This document shows positions 17,455-25,492 of a stretch of DNA of 64,000 nt, one piece after another; within the stretch, counting starts at the first letter, position 1, and every line of letters begins with the position of its first letter. A program made the translations under genes and the position numbers. The notes under the pieces are model-generated. The model had not been told where the DNA came from. It searched no databases and saw nothing but the letters and a program-made list of their open reading frames with translations. Source of the DNA: JAGNHS01 sp964609695 (lineage in GTDB: Bacteria > Bdellovibrionota > UBA2428); contig CAZSSP010000001.1 in assembly GCA_964609695.1 (NCBI GenBank), forward strand, positions 1 to 64,000. Reading direction: 5' to 3'.

Positions 17455-18450
17455 CTAGATCTCACCAATACGATGACATGCGGCCATCACCCCACTCGAC
17501 TGAAGCTTCAAGGTTTGGATTTCCTTTTTACAACTATCATTAGCGTAGCGACAGCGGGGATGAAAAGCGCAACCACTTGGAGGCTTCATCGGCGATGGAG
17601 GATCACCATCTAACAAGATTCTCTGACGTTTCTTTTCCTTTATGGGATCGGGAGAAGGAATCGCAGACAATAAAGCCTTGGTATAAGGATGTTGAGGATT
17701 TTCAAAAATATCTGACGATTTACCTAACTCAACTATTTTTCCCAAATACATAACAGCAACTCGATCCGACAAATAACGAATCACCGAAAGATCATGAGAA
17801 ATGAAGAGTAACGTTAAATTAAATTGCTTTTTTAAATCCATTAGAAGATTTAAAATTTGTGACTGAATCGAAACATCCAAAGCAGAAACAGGCTCATCGG
17901 CGATTATAAACTTGGGACGAAGAGCTAAAGCACGCGCGATTGAAATTCTTTGTCTCTGACCGCCCGAAAACTCATGGGGGTATTTCTTCATAAATCGTGG
18001 CGCCAAACCAACAACTTCCATGAGTCTGGATATTTCCTTTGTGAGTTCTTCCTGTGGAACTATTTTATGAACTATTAATGGTTCAGCTAAAATATCAAAC
18101 ACAGTCATTCTAGGGTCGAGCGAGGCATAGGGATCTTGAAAGATCATTTGAAAAAGCGGGCGCTTCTTTTTTAAAGACGCAGCATCCAAAGAGGCTAAAT
18201 CTACTCCTAAAAGTTCAATCGAACCTTCAGTAGTCTGCACCAAACGCATAATGCTTTTGCCAAGAGTGCTCTTTCCACACCCAGACTCGCCAACCAATCC
18301 AACAACTTCACCTTCAGCAATGTCTAAATCAACACCATCAACGGCTTTAACGGTTCCTTTGATTGTTGGAAAAAAAGCACCTTCCATAATAGGAAAATGA
18401 GTTTTCAAACCTTTTACTCTTAAAAAGTTGCGCGCTTTTTCAAGGCTCAT
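17455..18450 (-). CDS. oppF: Oligopeptide ABC transporter ATP-binding protein OppF
   Basis: The 331-residue ABC ATPase has Walker A GESGCGKSTLG, signature FSGGQRQRISIARAL, Walker B FIIADEPVSALD and an H-loop in FISHD. It ends with the oligopeptide/dipeptide transporter C-terminal domain (YTKALLSAIP, CAFHPRCRYA), whose cysteines bind an iron-sulfur cluster in several homologues. The order after OppD and the KTHFPI opening identify it as OppF/DppF. It overlaps oppD by four bases. It energises uptake of peptides with OppD. Confidence 0.93.
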   Translation of the reverse strand: MSLEKARNFLRVKGLKTHFPIMEGAFFPTIKGTVKAVDGVDLDIAEGEVVGLVGESGCGKSTLGKSIMRLVQTTEGSIELLGVDLASLDAASLKKKRPLFQMIFQDPYASLDPRMTVFDILAEPLIVHKIVPQEELTKEISRLMEVVGLAPRFMKKYPHEFSGGQRQRISIARALALRPKFIIADEPVSALDVSIQSQILNLLMDLKKQFNLTLLFISHDLSVIRYLSDRVAVMYLGKIVELGKSSDIFENPQHPYTKALLSAIPSPDPIKEKKRQRILLDGDPPSPMKPPSGCAFHPRCRYANDSCKKEIQTLKLQSSGVMAACHRIGEI

Positions 18451-19421
18451 AATGTGCCCTCTTGAAATCTAAAACAGGCCGAACAATGATCGGGCCTGAT
18501 TTCTTTAATGTCAGGGATGCTTTGACGACATTTTTCCTCAACTTTTTCACAACGAGGCGCAAATGAACATCCTTTAATTTCTCGTGTAAGGTTAGGAGGC
18601 AATCCAGGAATACAATAAAGTTTATCGCCTGCCTTATGGGTTGATGGAATAGAATGCAACAAAGCTTGAGTATAAGGGTGCATGGGTTTTTCAAATAACT
18701 TCTCAGTGCTAGCACTCTCAATTATTTTTCCTGCATACATAACGGCCACTTTATCAGCCATGCCGGCAATCACACCCAAATCATGAGTGATAAAAATAAC
18801 GGCCATTTTGTATTCTTTTTGCAATCTCTTAATAAGCTCTAATATTTGAGCTTGAACGGTGACATCAAGTGCTGTCGTGGGTTCGTCCGCAATAAGGAGT
18901 TCTGGCTTTGAAATAAGCGACATTGCAATCATAACCCGTTGTCGCATACCTCCTGAAAATTGATGAGGATAAGCCTTCAATCTTTTTTCAGTTTCAAAAA
19001 TACCAACATCTTCTAAAGCTTTTTGTGCTCTCTTATAGGCCTCAGCGTGCGATGCTTTTTCATGAATAAACAAAGGCTCCATGATTTGATCGCCGATGGT
19101 CATATAGGGATTCAAACATGTCATAGGATCCTGAAAAATCATGGCAATTCTCTTGCCACGAATTTTAAGCATTTGAGCAGAAGAAGCTTTTAAAAGATCG
19201 ACTCCATCAAAAATCGCTTCACCGGATTCAATTCTACCTGGCGGCATTGGAATAAGACCCATGAGCGAATACTGAGATACGGATTTTCCAGATCCTGACT
19301 CACCGACAATTCCTAAAGTCTCACCGCGATCGACATTGTAACTAATGCCATCAACGGCTCTCAAAATTCCATTACGTGTATGAAAATAAGTTCTAAGATT
19401 TCGAACATCTAAAAGTGCCAT
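18447..19421 (-). CDS. oppD: Oligopeptide ABC transporter ATP-binding protein OppD
   Basis: The 324-residue ABC ATPase has Walker A GESGSGKSVSQYSLMGL, typical of OppD/DppD. The signature is FSGGMRQRVMIAMSL, Walker B is LLIADEPTTALD, and the H-loop is FITHD. The C-terminal peptide-transporter domain contains CSFAPRCEKVEEKC. It starts two bases after oppC and overlaps oppF by four bases. It pairs with OppF as the heterodimeric motor of the importer. Confidence 0.94.
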   Translation of the reverse strand: MALLDVRNLRTYFHTRNGILRAVDGISYNVDRGETLGIVGESGSGKSVSQYSLMGLIPMPPGRIESGEAIFDGVDLLKASSAQMLKIRGKRIAMIFQDPMTCLNPYMTIGDQIMEPLFIHEKASHAEAYKRAQKALEDVGIFETEKRLKAYPHQFSGGMRQRVMIAMSLISKPELLIADEPTTALDVTVQAQILELIKRLQKEYKMAVIFITHDLGVIAGMADKVAVMYAGKIIESASTEKLFEKPMHPYTQALLHSIPSTHKAGDKLYCIPGLPPNLTREIKGCSFAPRCEKVEEKCRQSIPDIKEIRPDHCSACFRFQEGTL

Positions 19422-19423
19422 AA

Positions 19424-20302
19424 TTAGTCCTTCGATGTCCTTGGATCGAGAGCATCACGCAATCCATCGCCTAAAAAGTTAAGTGAAAATAAAGTTAATG
19501 ACAAAGTCAGACCCGGAAAAATTAACAACCAAGGGAATTCTTCCATAGTCTCTACACCATCGCTAATTAAAATACCCCAAGAACTCATGGGTGCTTGAAT
19601 TCCTAAACCTAGAAAACTTAAAAATGCTTCAAGCAACATAACACTAGGTATAGTGAGGGTTGTGTATACAATAATAGGACCCAAAACGTTGGGGATGATA
19701 TGCTTTAAGATTATTCGTCTTTTAGAAATGCCTTGAGAATAACAAGCCTCTACAAACTCTTGCTTTCTTAAATGCAAAACCTGACCTCTTACAATTCGTG
19801 CCATGGTCAACCATTCCACGGCACCAATAGCAAAAAATATGAGAACTAAATGACGTCCAAAAAGCACCGTGAGTAAAACTACAAAAAGCATAAATGGAAG
19901 AGAGTAGATAATATCTACGATTCTCATCATTGCAGAATCCACACGTCCTCCAATAAATCCCGCAATACTTCCCCACAAAACTCCAATGACTAGAGATACA
20001 AAGGTGGCAATGAAACCGACCATTAAAGAAACTCGCCCGCCAAAAAGCACTCTCGTAAACAAATCACGACCAAAGACATCGGTTCCAAACCAATGTTGAG
20101 CAGAGGGCCCTTGAGCTCCATATTCTAAATTTTGTGATTCATAACGATAAGGAGCTATCCAGGGAGTTAAAATAGCAAGAATAATCAGTGCAACAAGAAT
20201 CCAAAGGCCAATCATAGCCATTCGATTTTTTTTCAATCGAATGAGCGCATCTTTCCAAAGAGACGTGCCTTCTTCAACTTCTACTAGTAAAGCTTCGCTC
20301 AT
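19424..20302 (-). CDS. oppC: Oligopeptide ABC transporter permease OppC
   Basis: The 292-residue inner-membrane protein carries the OppC N-terminal domain (residues 10-60), followed by a membrane core with five further helices. The EAA loop that contacts the ATPases is seen as EACYSQGISKRRIILKHIIPN. The segment HWFGTDVFGRDLFTRVL is diagnostic for the OppC/DppC family. Its start overlaps the oppB stop by four bases. Confidence 0.94.
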   Translation of the reverse strand: MSEALLVEVEEGTSLWKDALIRLKKNRMAMIGLWILVALIILAILTPWIAPYRYESQNLEYGAQGPSAQHWFGTDVFGRDLFTRVLFGGRVSLMVGFIATFVSLVIGVLWGSIAGFIGGRVDSAMMRIVDIIYSLPFMLFVVLLTVLFGRHLVLIFFAIGAVEWLTMARIVRGQVLHLRKQEFVEACYSQGISKRRIILKHIIPNVLGPIIVYTTLTIPSVMLLEAFLSFLGLGIQAPMSSWGILISDGVETMEEFPWLLIFPGLTLSLTLFSLNFLGDGLRDALDPRTSKD

Positions 20303-21231
20303 TTTCGATCCTTTGCAAAACTTAACTTAGGATTTAACAAAACAGTGATCACATCTGAAAACAAATTGAAAACTACAAAGAACAACGCAAAAAGAATAGT
20401 TGTCCCTGTGATTAAAGTGTAATCACGATTAAAAGCAGCTTCGACATAAAAACGGCCAATTCCAGGAATTTGAAAAATAGTTTCAGTGACAAAAGATCCG
20501 CCCAATAAACCTGCAAGGGCTGGCCCTAAAAACGAAACGACTGGAAGCAATCCCCCCTTAAGTGCATGTTTAGTGATGACTTGCTTTTCAGGCACCCCTT
20601 TGGCTCGTGCTGTTCGAATAAAATCTTGAGAAAGTATCTCGAGCATTCCACCTCGACTGAGTCTTGCAATATAGGCTGCATAGGCAGAGCCCAATGTAAT
20701 AGTGGGAAGAATTTTATAGGCAAATCCATCATCCCAACCTGCGATGGGCAACCAGTGCAACCAAATACCCAAGACCAAGACCATCAAAGGGCCCAACAAA
20801 AATGAGGGCACACAAATCCCAACCATCGAAAGCGACATGGGCAAATAATCTAGCCAAGTATTTCTCTTGATGGCACCCAGCACGCCAGAAAAAACTCCTA
20901 AGATTAATGCAAATAGAATTGAATAAAGCGCTAACTCCACCGTTCTAGGCAAACCTTCTGAAATCATTTCTACAACGCTGCGACCAGGATGTTTGAATGA
21001 AGGTCCAAAATCTCCACGCATCAAATCTTTAATAAAATGAAAATATTGCTCATGTAAGGGAGCATTAAATTTATACTTTTCATTTAAAGCCTTGATCACT
21101 TCAGCAGGAGCGGCTTTTTCAGAATCGAATGGCCCACCAGGGGCCATTCTCATAAATACAAATGTTAAGCTCACAACAATAAATAAAACAGGGACCATTT
21201 CGATGAGCCGTTTAAAAATATAACCGAACAT
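20299..21231 (-). CDS. oppB: Oligopeptide ABC transporter permease OppB
   Basis: The 310-residue permease starts with the family opening MFGYIFKRLIEMVPVLF. Its EAA loop reads RTARAKGVPEKQVITKHALK, and the C-terminal IPGIGRFYVEA segment is typical of OppB/DppB. Six membrane helices are expected. It follows oppA by ten bases. Together with OppC it forms the membrane channel for peptides delivered by OppA. Confidence 0.94.
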   Translation of the reverse strand: MFGYIFKRLIEMVPVLFIVVSLTFVFMRMAPGGPFDSEKAAPAEVIKALNEKYKFNAPLHEQYFHFIKDLMRGDFGPSFKHPGRSVVEMISEGLPRTVELALYSILFALILGVFSGVLGAIKRNTWLDYLPMSLSMVGICVPSFLLGPLMVLVLGIWLHWLPIAGWDDGFAYKILPTITLGSAYAAYIARLSRGGMLEILSQDFIRTARAKGVPEKQVITKHALKGGLLPVVSFLGPALAGLLGGSFVTETIFQIPGIGRFYVEAAFNRDYTLITGTTILFALFFVVFNLFSDVITVLLNPKLSFAKDRK

Positions 21232-21241
21232 TTTCTGTAAC

Positions 21242-22858
21242 TTATTCCACTAAATCCATATTTTGATAGGGGTGAGTGTCTTGCGCATTAGGATAATAAC
21301 CCTTCACCTTTTTCGAAAGCATGTATTTATTTGTATAAATATAAATAGGTAAGATCGGCATTTCTTCTAAGAGAATTTTTTCAGCTTCTTGAAAAACCTC
21401 TAAACGAGCTGCTGGATCAGCAGTCATTGCCGCTTTTTTAATAAGCGAGTCATAAGTTGCATTCGACCAACCTGTTCTATTGTTTCCGCCATTGGTGACA
21501 AACAAATCCAAGAAATTATTTGGATCATTGTAATCGGCTACCCAACCCGCGCGAGAAACAAAGTACTGAAGCTTTTTCTCAGTATCGAGATAAACTTTCC
21601 ATTCTTGATTGTTGAGCTCGACGTCAATGTTCAAATTCTTTTTCCACATTTCCTGAATGGCTACTGCAACGGCTTTATGGCCTTCATGAGTGTTATAAAG
21701 AATATCGACTTTAGGAAAACCCTTTCCATCAGGATAACCAGCTTCGGCTAAAAGCTTACGAGCTGTCTCCAAATCACCTGTGATTTTATGTTTAGAATTA
21801 TATCCACCAGCATTTGGGGGAACAAAACTATAAGCTGGAACTTGATTTCCTTTGGCTACCTTTTCTACGATTTCTTCTCGATTAATAGCTAAAGACAACG
21901 CCTTACGAACTCTTTTATCGGTGAAGGGTTTACGAGTGGTGTTGAAGCGGAAGAAATAGCTAGCCAAGAAAGGATAGACTTTTGTTTCTTCAGGATTTTC
22001 TTTAAGTAAGTTTTGAATTTTGTGGGGAGGCAAATCGTTAGTTCTGTGCAATTCTCCCGCTCTAAAGCTACGCTCTTCAGTCAATAGATTAACCGTTGGG
22101 AAGAAATGAATTTCATCAAGTTTCAAAGCAGCTTGATCCCAATAATTAGGGTTTTTTTCAACGGTAAGAATTTTGTTGAGCTCCCAAGTTTTTAACTTAT
22201 AAGGACCGTTTCCTACAAAGTTTCCAGGCTTAGTCCAGGGATTATTTCGATCATCAAAGGCACCAAATTTTTCAATAGTGGCTTTATGAACTGGAATGGC
22301 AGAATGGTGAGTGAGCAAAGACAAGAAATAAGGAGTTGGCCCCTTAAGCTTAACTTCAAGAGTATAATCATCGAGAGCCTTAACTCCCACGGCACTAAAA
22401 TCTTTTATTTTTCCTGTGTTATATTCTTCGGCATTTAAAATAACATGCAACATATACGCGTATTCAGAAGCAAGAGTTGGGGTTAAAATTCTCTTCCAAG
22501 AAAATACAAAATCATGAGCAGTGACTGGGTCTCCATTGGACCACTTCGCATTTTTTCTTAAGTAAAATTTGAAATTCTTTTGATCTTTTGAAACTTCCCA
22601 TTTTTCAGCAACACCGGGAATGGGGTGTAGGTCTTGAGGATCACTGTTCACGAGTCCTTCGTAGAGAGCTAAAATTATGTGATGTTCAACGGTTCCGGTC
22701 GCTAATTGAGGATCGATTGTGGCAGGCTCAGAACCATTTCCATAGAGAAGAACTTTTTTACCGTCGGTGCCAACATTTTTCTTAGTACACGCCTGAAATG
22801 CTCCCAATACTAGGGCCGCAAAGGCTATGAAGTTTAAGGATTTTTTCCTGATTGACAT
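21242..22858 (-). CDS. oppA: Oligopeptide-binding lipoprotein OppA (SBP family 5)
   Basis: The 538-residue protein has a lipoprotein-like signal (FQACTKK, Cys24), unusual for Gram-negative OppA, which is normally soluble in the periplasm. The family 5 solute-binding pattern is clear: GSEPATIDPQLATG near the start, then WSNGDPVTAHDFVFSWKR, and RVRKALSLAINREEI in the second lobe. The start has GGAGG ten bases upstream (complement of 22869-22873). It is the first gene of oppABCDF and, as the most proximal, is expected to be most expressed. A TetR-type gene lies just upstream in the same direction. Confidence 0.93.
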   Translation of the reverse strand: MSIRKKSLNFIAFAALVLGAFQACTKKNVGTDGKKVLLYGNGSEPATIDPQLATGTVEHHIILALYEGLVNSDPQDLHPIPGVAEKWEVSKDQKNFKFYLRKNAKWSNGDPVTAHDFVFSWKRILTPTLASEYAYMLHVILNAEEYNTGKIKDFSAVGVKALDDYTLEVKLKGPTPYFLSLLTHHSAIPVHKATIEKFGAFDDRNNPWTKPGNFVGNGPYKLKTWELNKILTVEKNPNYWDQAALKLDEIHFFPTVNLLTEERSFRAGELHRTNDLPPHKIQNLLKENPEETKVYPFLASYFFRFNTTRKPFTDKRVRKALSLAINREEIVEKVAKGNQVPAYSFVPPNAGGYNSKHKITGDLETARKLLAEAGYPDGKGFPKVDILYNTHEGHKAVAVAIQEMWKKNLNIDVELNNQEWKVYLDTEKKLQYFVSRAGWVADYNDPNNFLDLFVTNGGNNRTGWSNATYDSLIKKAAMTADPAARLEVFQEAEKILLEEMPILPIYIYTNKYMLSKKVKGYYPNAQDTHPYQNMDLVE

Positions 22859-22928
22859 AAAAATAAAACCTCCAAATTCAGGCTGCGGCCTTTTTATAGC
22901 ACAGATCTTTCGATGGTTAAGCAGAATC

Positions 22929-22945
22929 TATAAGTATCGCTTATA
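22929..22945. promoter_or_regulatory. Small inverted repeat upstream of oppA, possible operator
   Basis: TATAAG and CTTATA are separated by TATCG, giving a 17-base dyad about 70 bases upstream of the oppA start. A related CGCTTATAA string recurs near 23020. The site lies between the TetR-type gene and oppA, where an operator would be expected, but short A/T dyads are common by chance. The rest of the region 22859-23133 holds no reading frame I can support. Confidence 0.3.
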
Positions 22946-23070
22946 ATTTTAATCAGGCGCGACTGACGAAATACCAAATAAAGCGCCATCGGCTTTACTT
23001 TAAATGAAAAAATATAACGCTTATAAATATATCTCGTAGGCACTTTGTTTTCGGGTAGGGGACAGGGGCT

Positions 23071-23120
23071 GAAGCAGGGCTCCCATATCCTATAGGGGGA
23101 ATATGGGGGCTCGGCTTTTC
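23071..23120 (-). terminator. Imperfect GC-rich hairpin after the TetR-type gene
   Basis: The left arm around GCTCCCATATCC (23079-23090) pairs imperfectly with GGGGGAATATGGGGGC (23095-23110). The flanks GAAGC and GGCTTTTC extend the pairing. It begins about 13 bases beyond the stop of the minus-strand regulator gene and probably insulates oppA from its transcript. No U-tract is obvious. Confidence 0.45.
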
Positions 23121-23133
23121 TAAATAATTCCCA

Positions 23134-23730
23134 CTAAAAGAGTAATGTTTTAAAAATTGGCATTAAAGCCGCTCGTGCAGTTTTTTTAACTTCTTCAAAA
23201 TCCACTGGATTCTGTTTTTCAAAGGGCGGCAAACTGGAGCCCAAACCCCACATCAAACCCACTTTCAAACCAGCAACAATTCTCTCATTATTTATATTGG
23301 GTTCGCGACCACAAAAATGCTTACAAATTTTACGATATTCTTTGAGATAGCGTCTTTCGCTTTCCATAACACTCTCCCCCAAAGGACCGGGATCGACTCG
23401 GAAACGTATATATAAAAGCGGAGCCCAAGGAAAAGCTTTAACTATATCCAAGGAATTCTCTAAACGCTGTCGTTGGAATTCTTCCCAAGACGAATAACTC
23501 GTATATTTTTTGAGATGCTCCGTTTGTAAAAATTGATCAACTCCAAATTTAACGGCGTCTTGTAACAGATTATCAAAGCGATTTCCGAAATAATAATAAA
23601 GTGTTGAGCGTGGGATTTTTAAAAAGCGAGAGACTTTCGAGAAGTTAAGATCCCGTGGATCGTGTCTAAGTAAGAGCTCTATGATCTTTGTTCTGGTCAC
23701 ATCCAAGTCGAAACGCTGTTTTGTTCCCAT
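23134..23730 (-). CDS. TetR-family transcriptional regulator
   Basis: The 198-residue protein has a TetR-type helix-turn-helix at about residues 10-55, with the family core VSRFLKIPRSTLYYYFGNRFDNLL. A helical C-terminal half without a recognised ligand class follows. The gene lies upstream of oppABCDF in the same orientation and back to back with a glycosyltransferase gene (61 bases between starts). It could control itself, opp or the glycosyltransferase. Which one is not shown by the sequence. Confidence 0.85.
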   Translation of the reverse strand: MGTKQRFDLDVTRTKIIELLLRHDPRDLNFSKVSRFLKIPRSTLYYYFGNRFDNLLQDAVKFGVDQFLQTEHLKKYTSYSSWEEFQRQRLENSLDIVKAFPWAPLLYIRFRVDPGPLGESVMESERRYLKEYRKICKHFCGREPNINNERIVAGLKVGLMWGLGSSLPPFEKQNPVDFEEVKKTARAALMPIFKTLLF

Positions 23731-23791
23731 TTAATTCACCCAATCAACGGGTGAAGCTATTGAAGATTGAGAAGAATGACAAGGGGCTCTA

Positions 23792-25201
23792 TTGTGCTTG
23801 TCAGTGGAAAAGAAAATCTTCTTAGTATTGAGCGCTGTATTTTTTTTCGTAATTTTTAGATGGAATCAGCAAGGTCTAGCTCCTGACGCAGCGCTTTATG
23901 CCGGCTTATCTCTTAAGGTTTTACAAACTGGAGAGTTTTGGAAATTATCCGCAAGCCCCAACATGTTCCCTCATTTCTTTGAACATCCTCCTTATTTTTT
24001 TCAATGGGGCTCTCAGGTGCTTTCTGTTTTAGGTCTCTCAGATGGAGCCGCCAGAGCTATCGGCGGTCTCCCCTCACTCTTAGCTTTTATTATTTTAATA
24101 TGCTGGACCTACATTCGTATGGGCCAAGTTCAGGCTTCTTTTTGTTTTTTAATGCTTTTGAGCTTTGGTCACTATACGAAATACGCTGCAAGTTCTTACT
24201 TAGAAGGACCTCTGTCTGCGGGAGTATTAATAGCCTTAATTTCCACTTACGAGTGGGCCTTCCAAAAACATTCGTTAAAAATGAAACGCGCTTTATTAGC
24301 AAGTGCCTGCCTTGGCTCTGCTTTAGCTTGCGCTTCAAAAGGCATTGCTGGTTTGGGTGTTTGGGGAGCTATTTTTTTATTACGTTGGATTTATCCAAAA
24401 AAACTTTCATGGAACTTTGTTGGCGTATGTCTTCTCGCTGCCTTCAGCCCAATCTTAGTTTGGGCTTATAAAACTCAAGCCACTTTAGCCTCAGACACTT
24501 GGTATTTTATGGAATACCTCAATAAACAAGTCTTGAGATCTTTCACCACAAATAGAGGCAGCGTTCTGCATTCTGAGAGTGGCAGCCGATGGACCTATGT
24601 TGGAGTTATTCTAAAATACGGCTGGCCCTGGTGGTGGACTGTTCCGGCTGGAATTTATTATTGGAAAAAACATGGAAGCCAATATCCTTTAATCACAAAG
24701 AACTTTGGGCCTTGGCTCGTATTATCTTTGCTTTGTTTCTTTTCATTTTTTATTCCTTTTAGCTTAAGTCACTTTCAGCTTCCTCATTACCTTCATCCAG
24801 TTTATCTCCCCCTGGCCCCAATCGGAGCTTATTTTTTAGCTGAAATCATTCCTAAAAAATATATATCCATAATTATTCACCCTGCTTTGCGATGGGGACT
24901 TTTATCGATTTTCATTATTCTTAATTTTACAGTTATTAAAAATCTCAGCTCCAGCGCCAATCGAGGACAAGAATTCATTGCCGTGGCCAATCAAATGAAC
25001 TCACTCAATTCAAAATGCACGCTTTATCTAAGTGAAGAAGATATCGATCTTTATCGAATGGAAAGTTTTTCATCTTGGTATTTTAGAAATAGAAACTGGA
25101 AATACATCACTCAAAATGATCACTTTGAGCAATTAAATAATTATATAATTTGGAGCCCCAAATCGAATACACTTCAAACTCAAAATTGCCCCACAAATTA
25201 A
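23792..25201 (+). CDS. GT39-type membrane glycosyltransferase (ArnT/PMT-like)
   Basis: The 469-residue protein has about ten membrane helices. An N-terminal loop carries an acidic site in APDAALYAG and a conserved EHPPYFFQW segment, the hallmark of polyprenyl-phosphate-dependent GT39/PMT-like transferases. A large C-terminal loop lies in the periplasm. The TTG start at 23792 has AAGGGG five bases upstream; a GTG at 23804 is the alternative. Such enzymes move sugars from undecaprenyl-phosphate carriers to lipid A, protein or glycan acceptors. The sugar and acceptor are not predictable. It stands alone, divergent from the TetR-type gene. Confidence 0.8.
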   Translation: MCLSVEKKIFLVLSAVFFFVIFRWNQQGLAPDAALYAGLSLKVLQTGEFWKLSASPNMFPHFFEHPPYFFQWGSQVLSVLGLSDGAARAIGGLPSLLAFIILICWTYIRMGQVQASFCFLMLLSFGHYTKYAASSYLEGPLSAGVLIALISTYEWAFQKHSLKMKRALLASACLGSALACASKGIAGLGVWGAIFLLRWIYPKKLSWNFVGVCLLAAFSPILVWAYKTQATLASDTWYFMEYLNKQVLRSFTTNRGSVLHSESGSRWTYVGVILKYGWPWWWTVPAGIYYWKKHGSQYPLITKNFGPWLVLSLLCFFSFFIPFSLSHFQLPHYLHPVYLPLAPIGAYFLAEIIPKKYISIIIHPALRWGLLSIFIILNFTVIKNLSSSANRGQEFIAVANQMNSLNSKCTLYLSEEDIDLYRMESFSSWYFRNRNWKYITQNDHFEQLNNYIIWSPKSNTLQTQNCPTN

Positions 25202-25207
25202 ATTCTT

Positions 25208-25428
25208 TTTAAATATTTATTTCCTTTGAGTTTCACCGCGCCATCGGCGCAAGCATTAATCGTAAATATAAGAATGTCTGAAGGACACTCGGGGTTCCCG
25301 AAGGTCGAGCCCGAAGGCGAAGACCTGAGGAGGGGGTGCCCTGCCGTGTCTTTCAGATATTCTTATATTTACGATTAACGCATGCTTAAGGCTGCACCCC
25401 AACAACTCATGGGAAATAAATTTTTAAA
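25208..25428. repeat. Long imperfect palindrome (221 bp) in intergenic region
   Basis: The gene-free interval 25202-25492 is mostly one large palindrome. Outer arms pair at 25208-25224 and 25412-25428 (one mismatch). The next arms share AAGCAT, and a perfect 20-base block at 25256-25275 pairs with 25359-25378, continued by GTCTGAAGGACAC against GTGTCTTTCAGAT. The centre is GC-rich with smaller stems (GGTC...GACC). Arms sit far apart and differ by scattered substitutions, so it is not a simple terminator. It could be a mobile palindromic element or a very long RNA hairpin after the glycosyltransferase gene. Confidence 0.75.
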
Positions 25429-25492
25429 TAGATTTTAATTTGTGGCTCTTATTTGTTCCTTAAATCGAGAAGTGGGCTTATAACTAAGGTAT

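Noticed and set aside
25208..25428. Insertion sequence
   Set aside because: No transposase frame and no target-site duplication is visible; only a palindrome.
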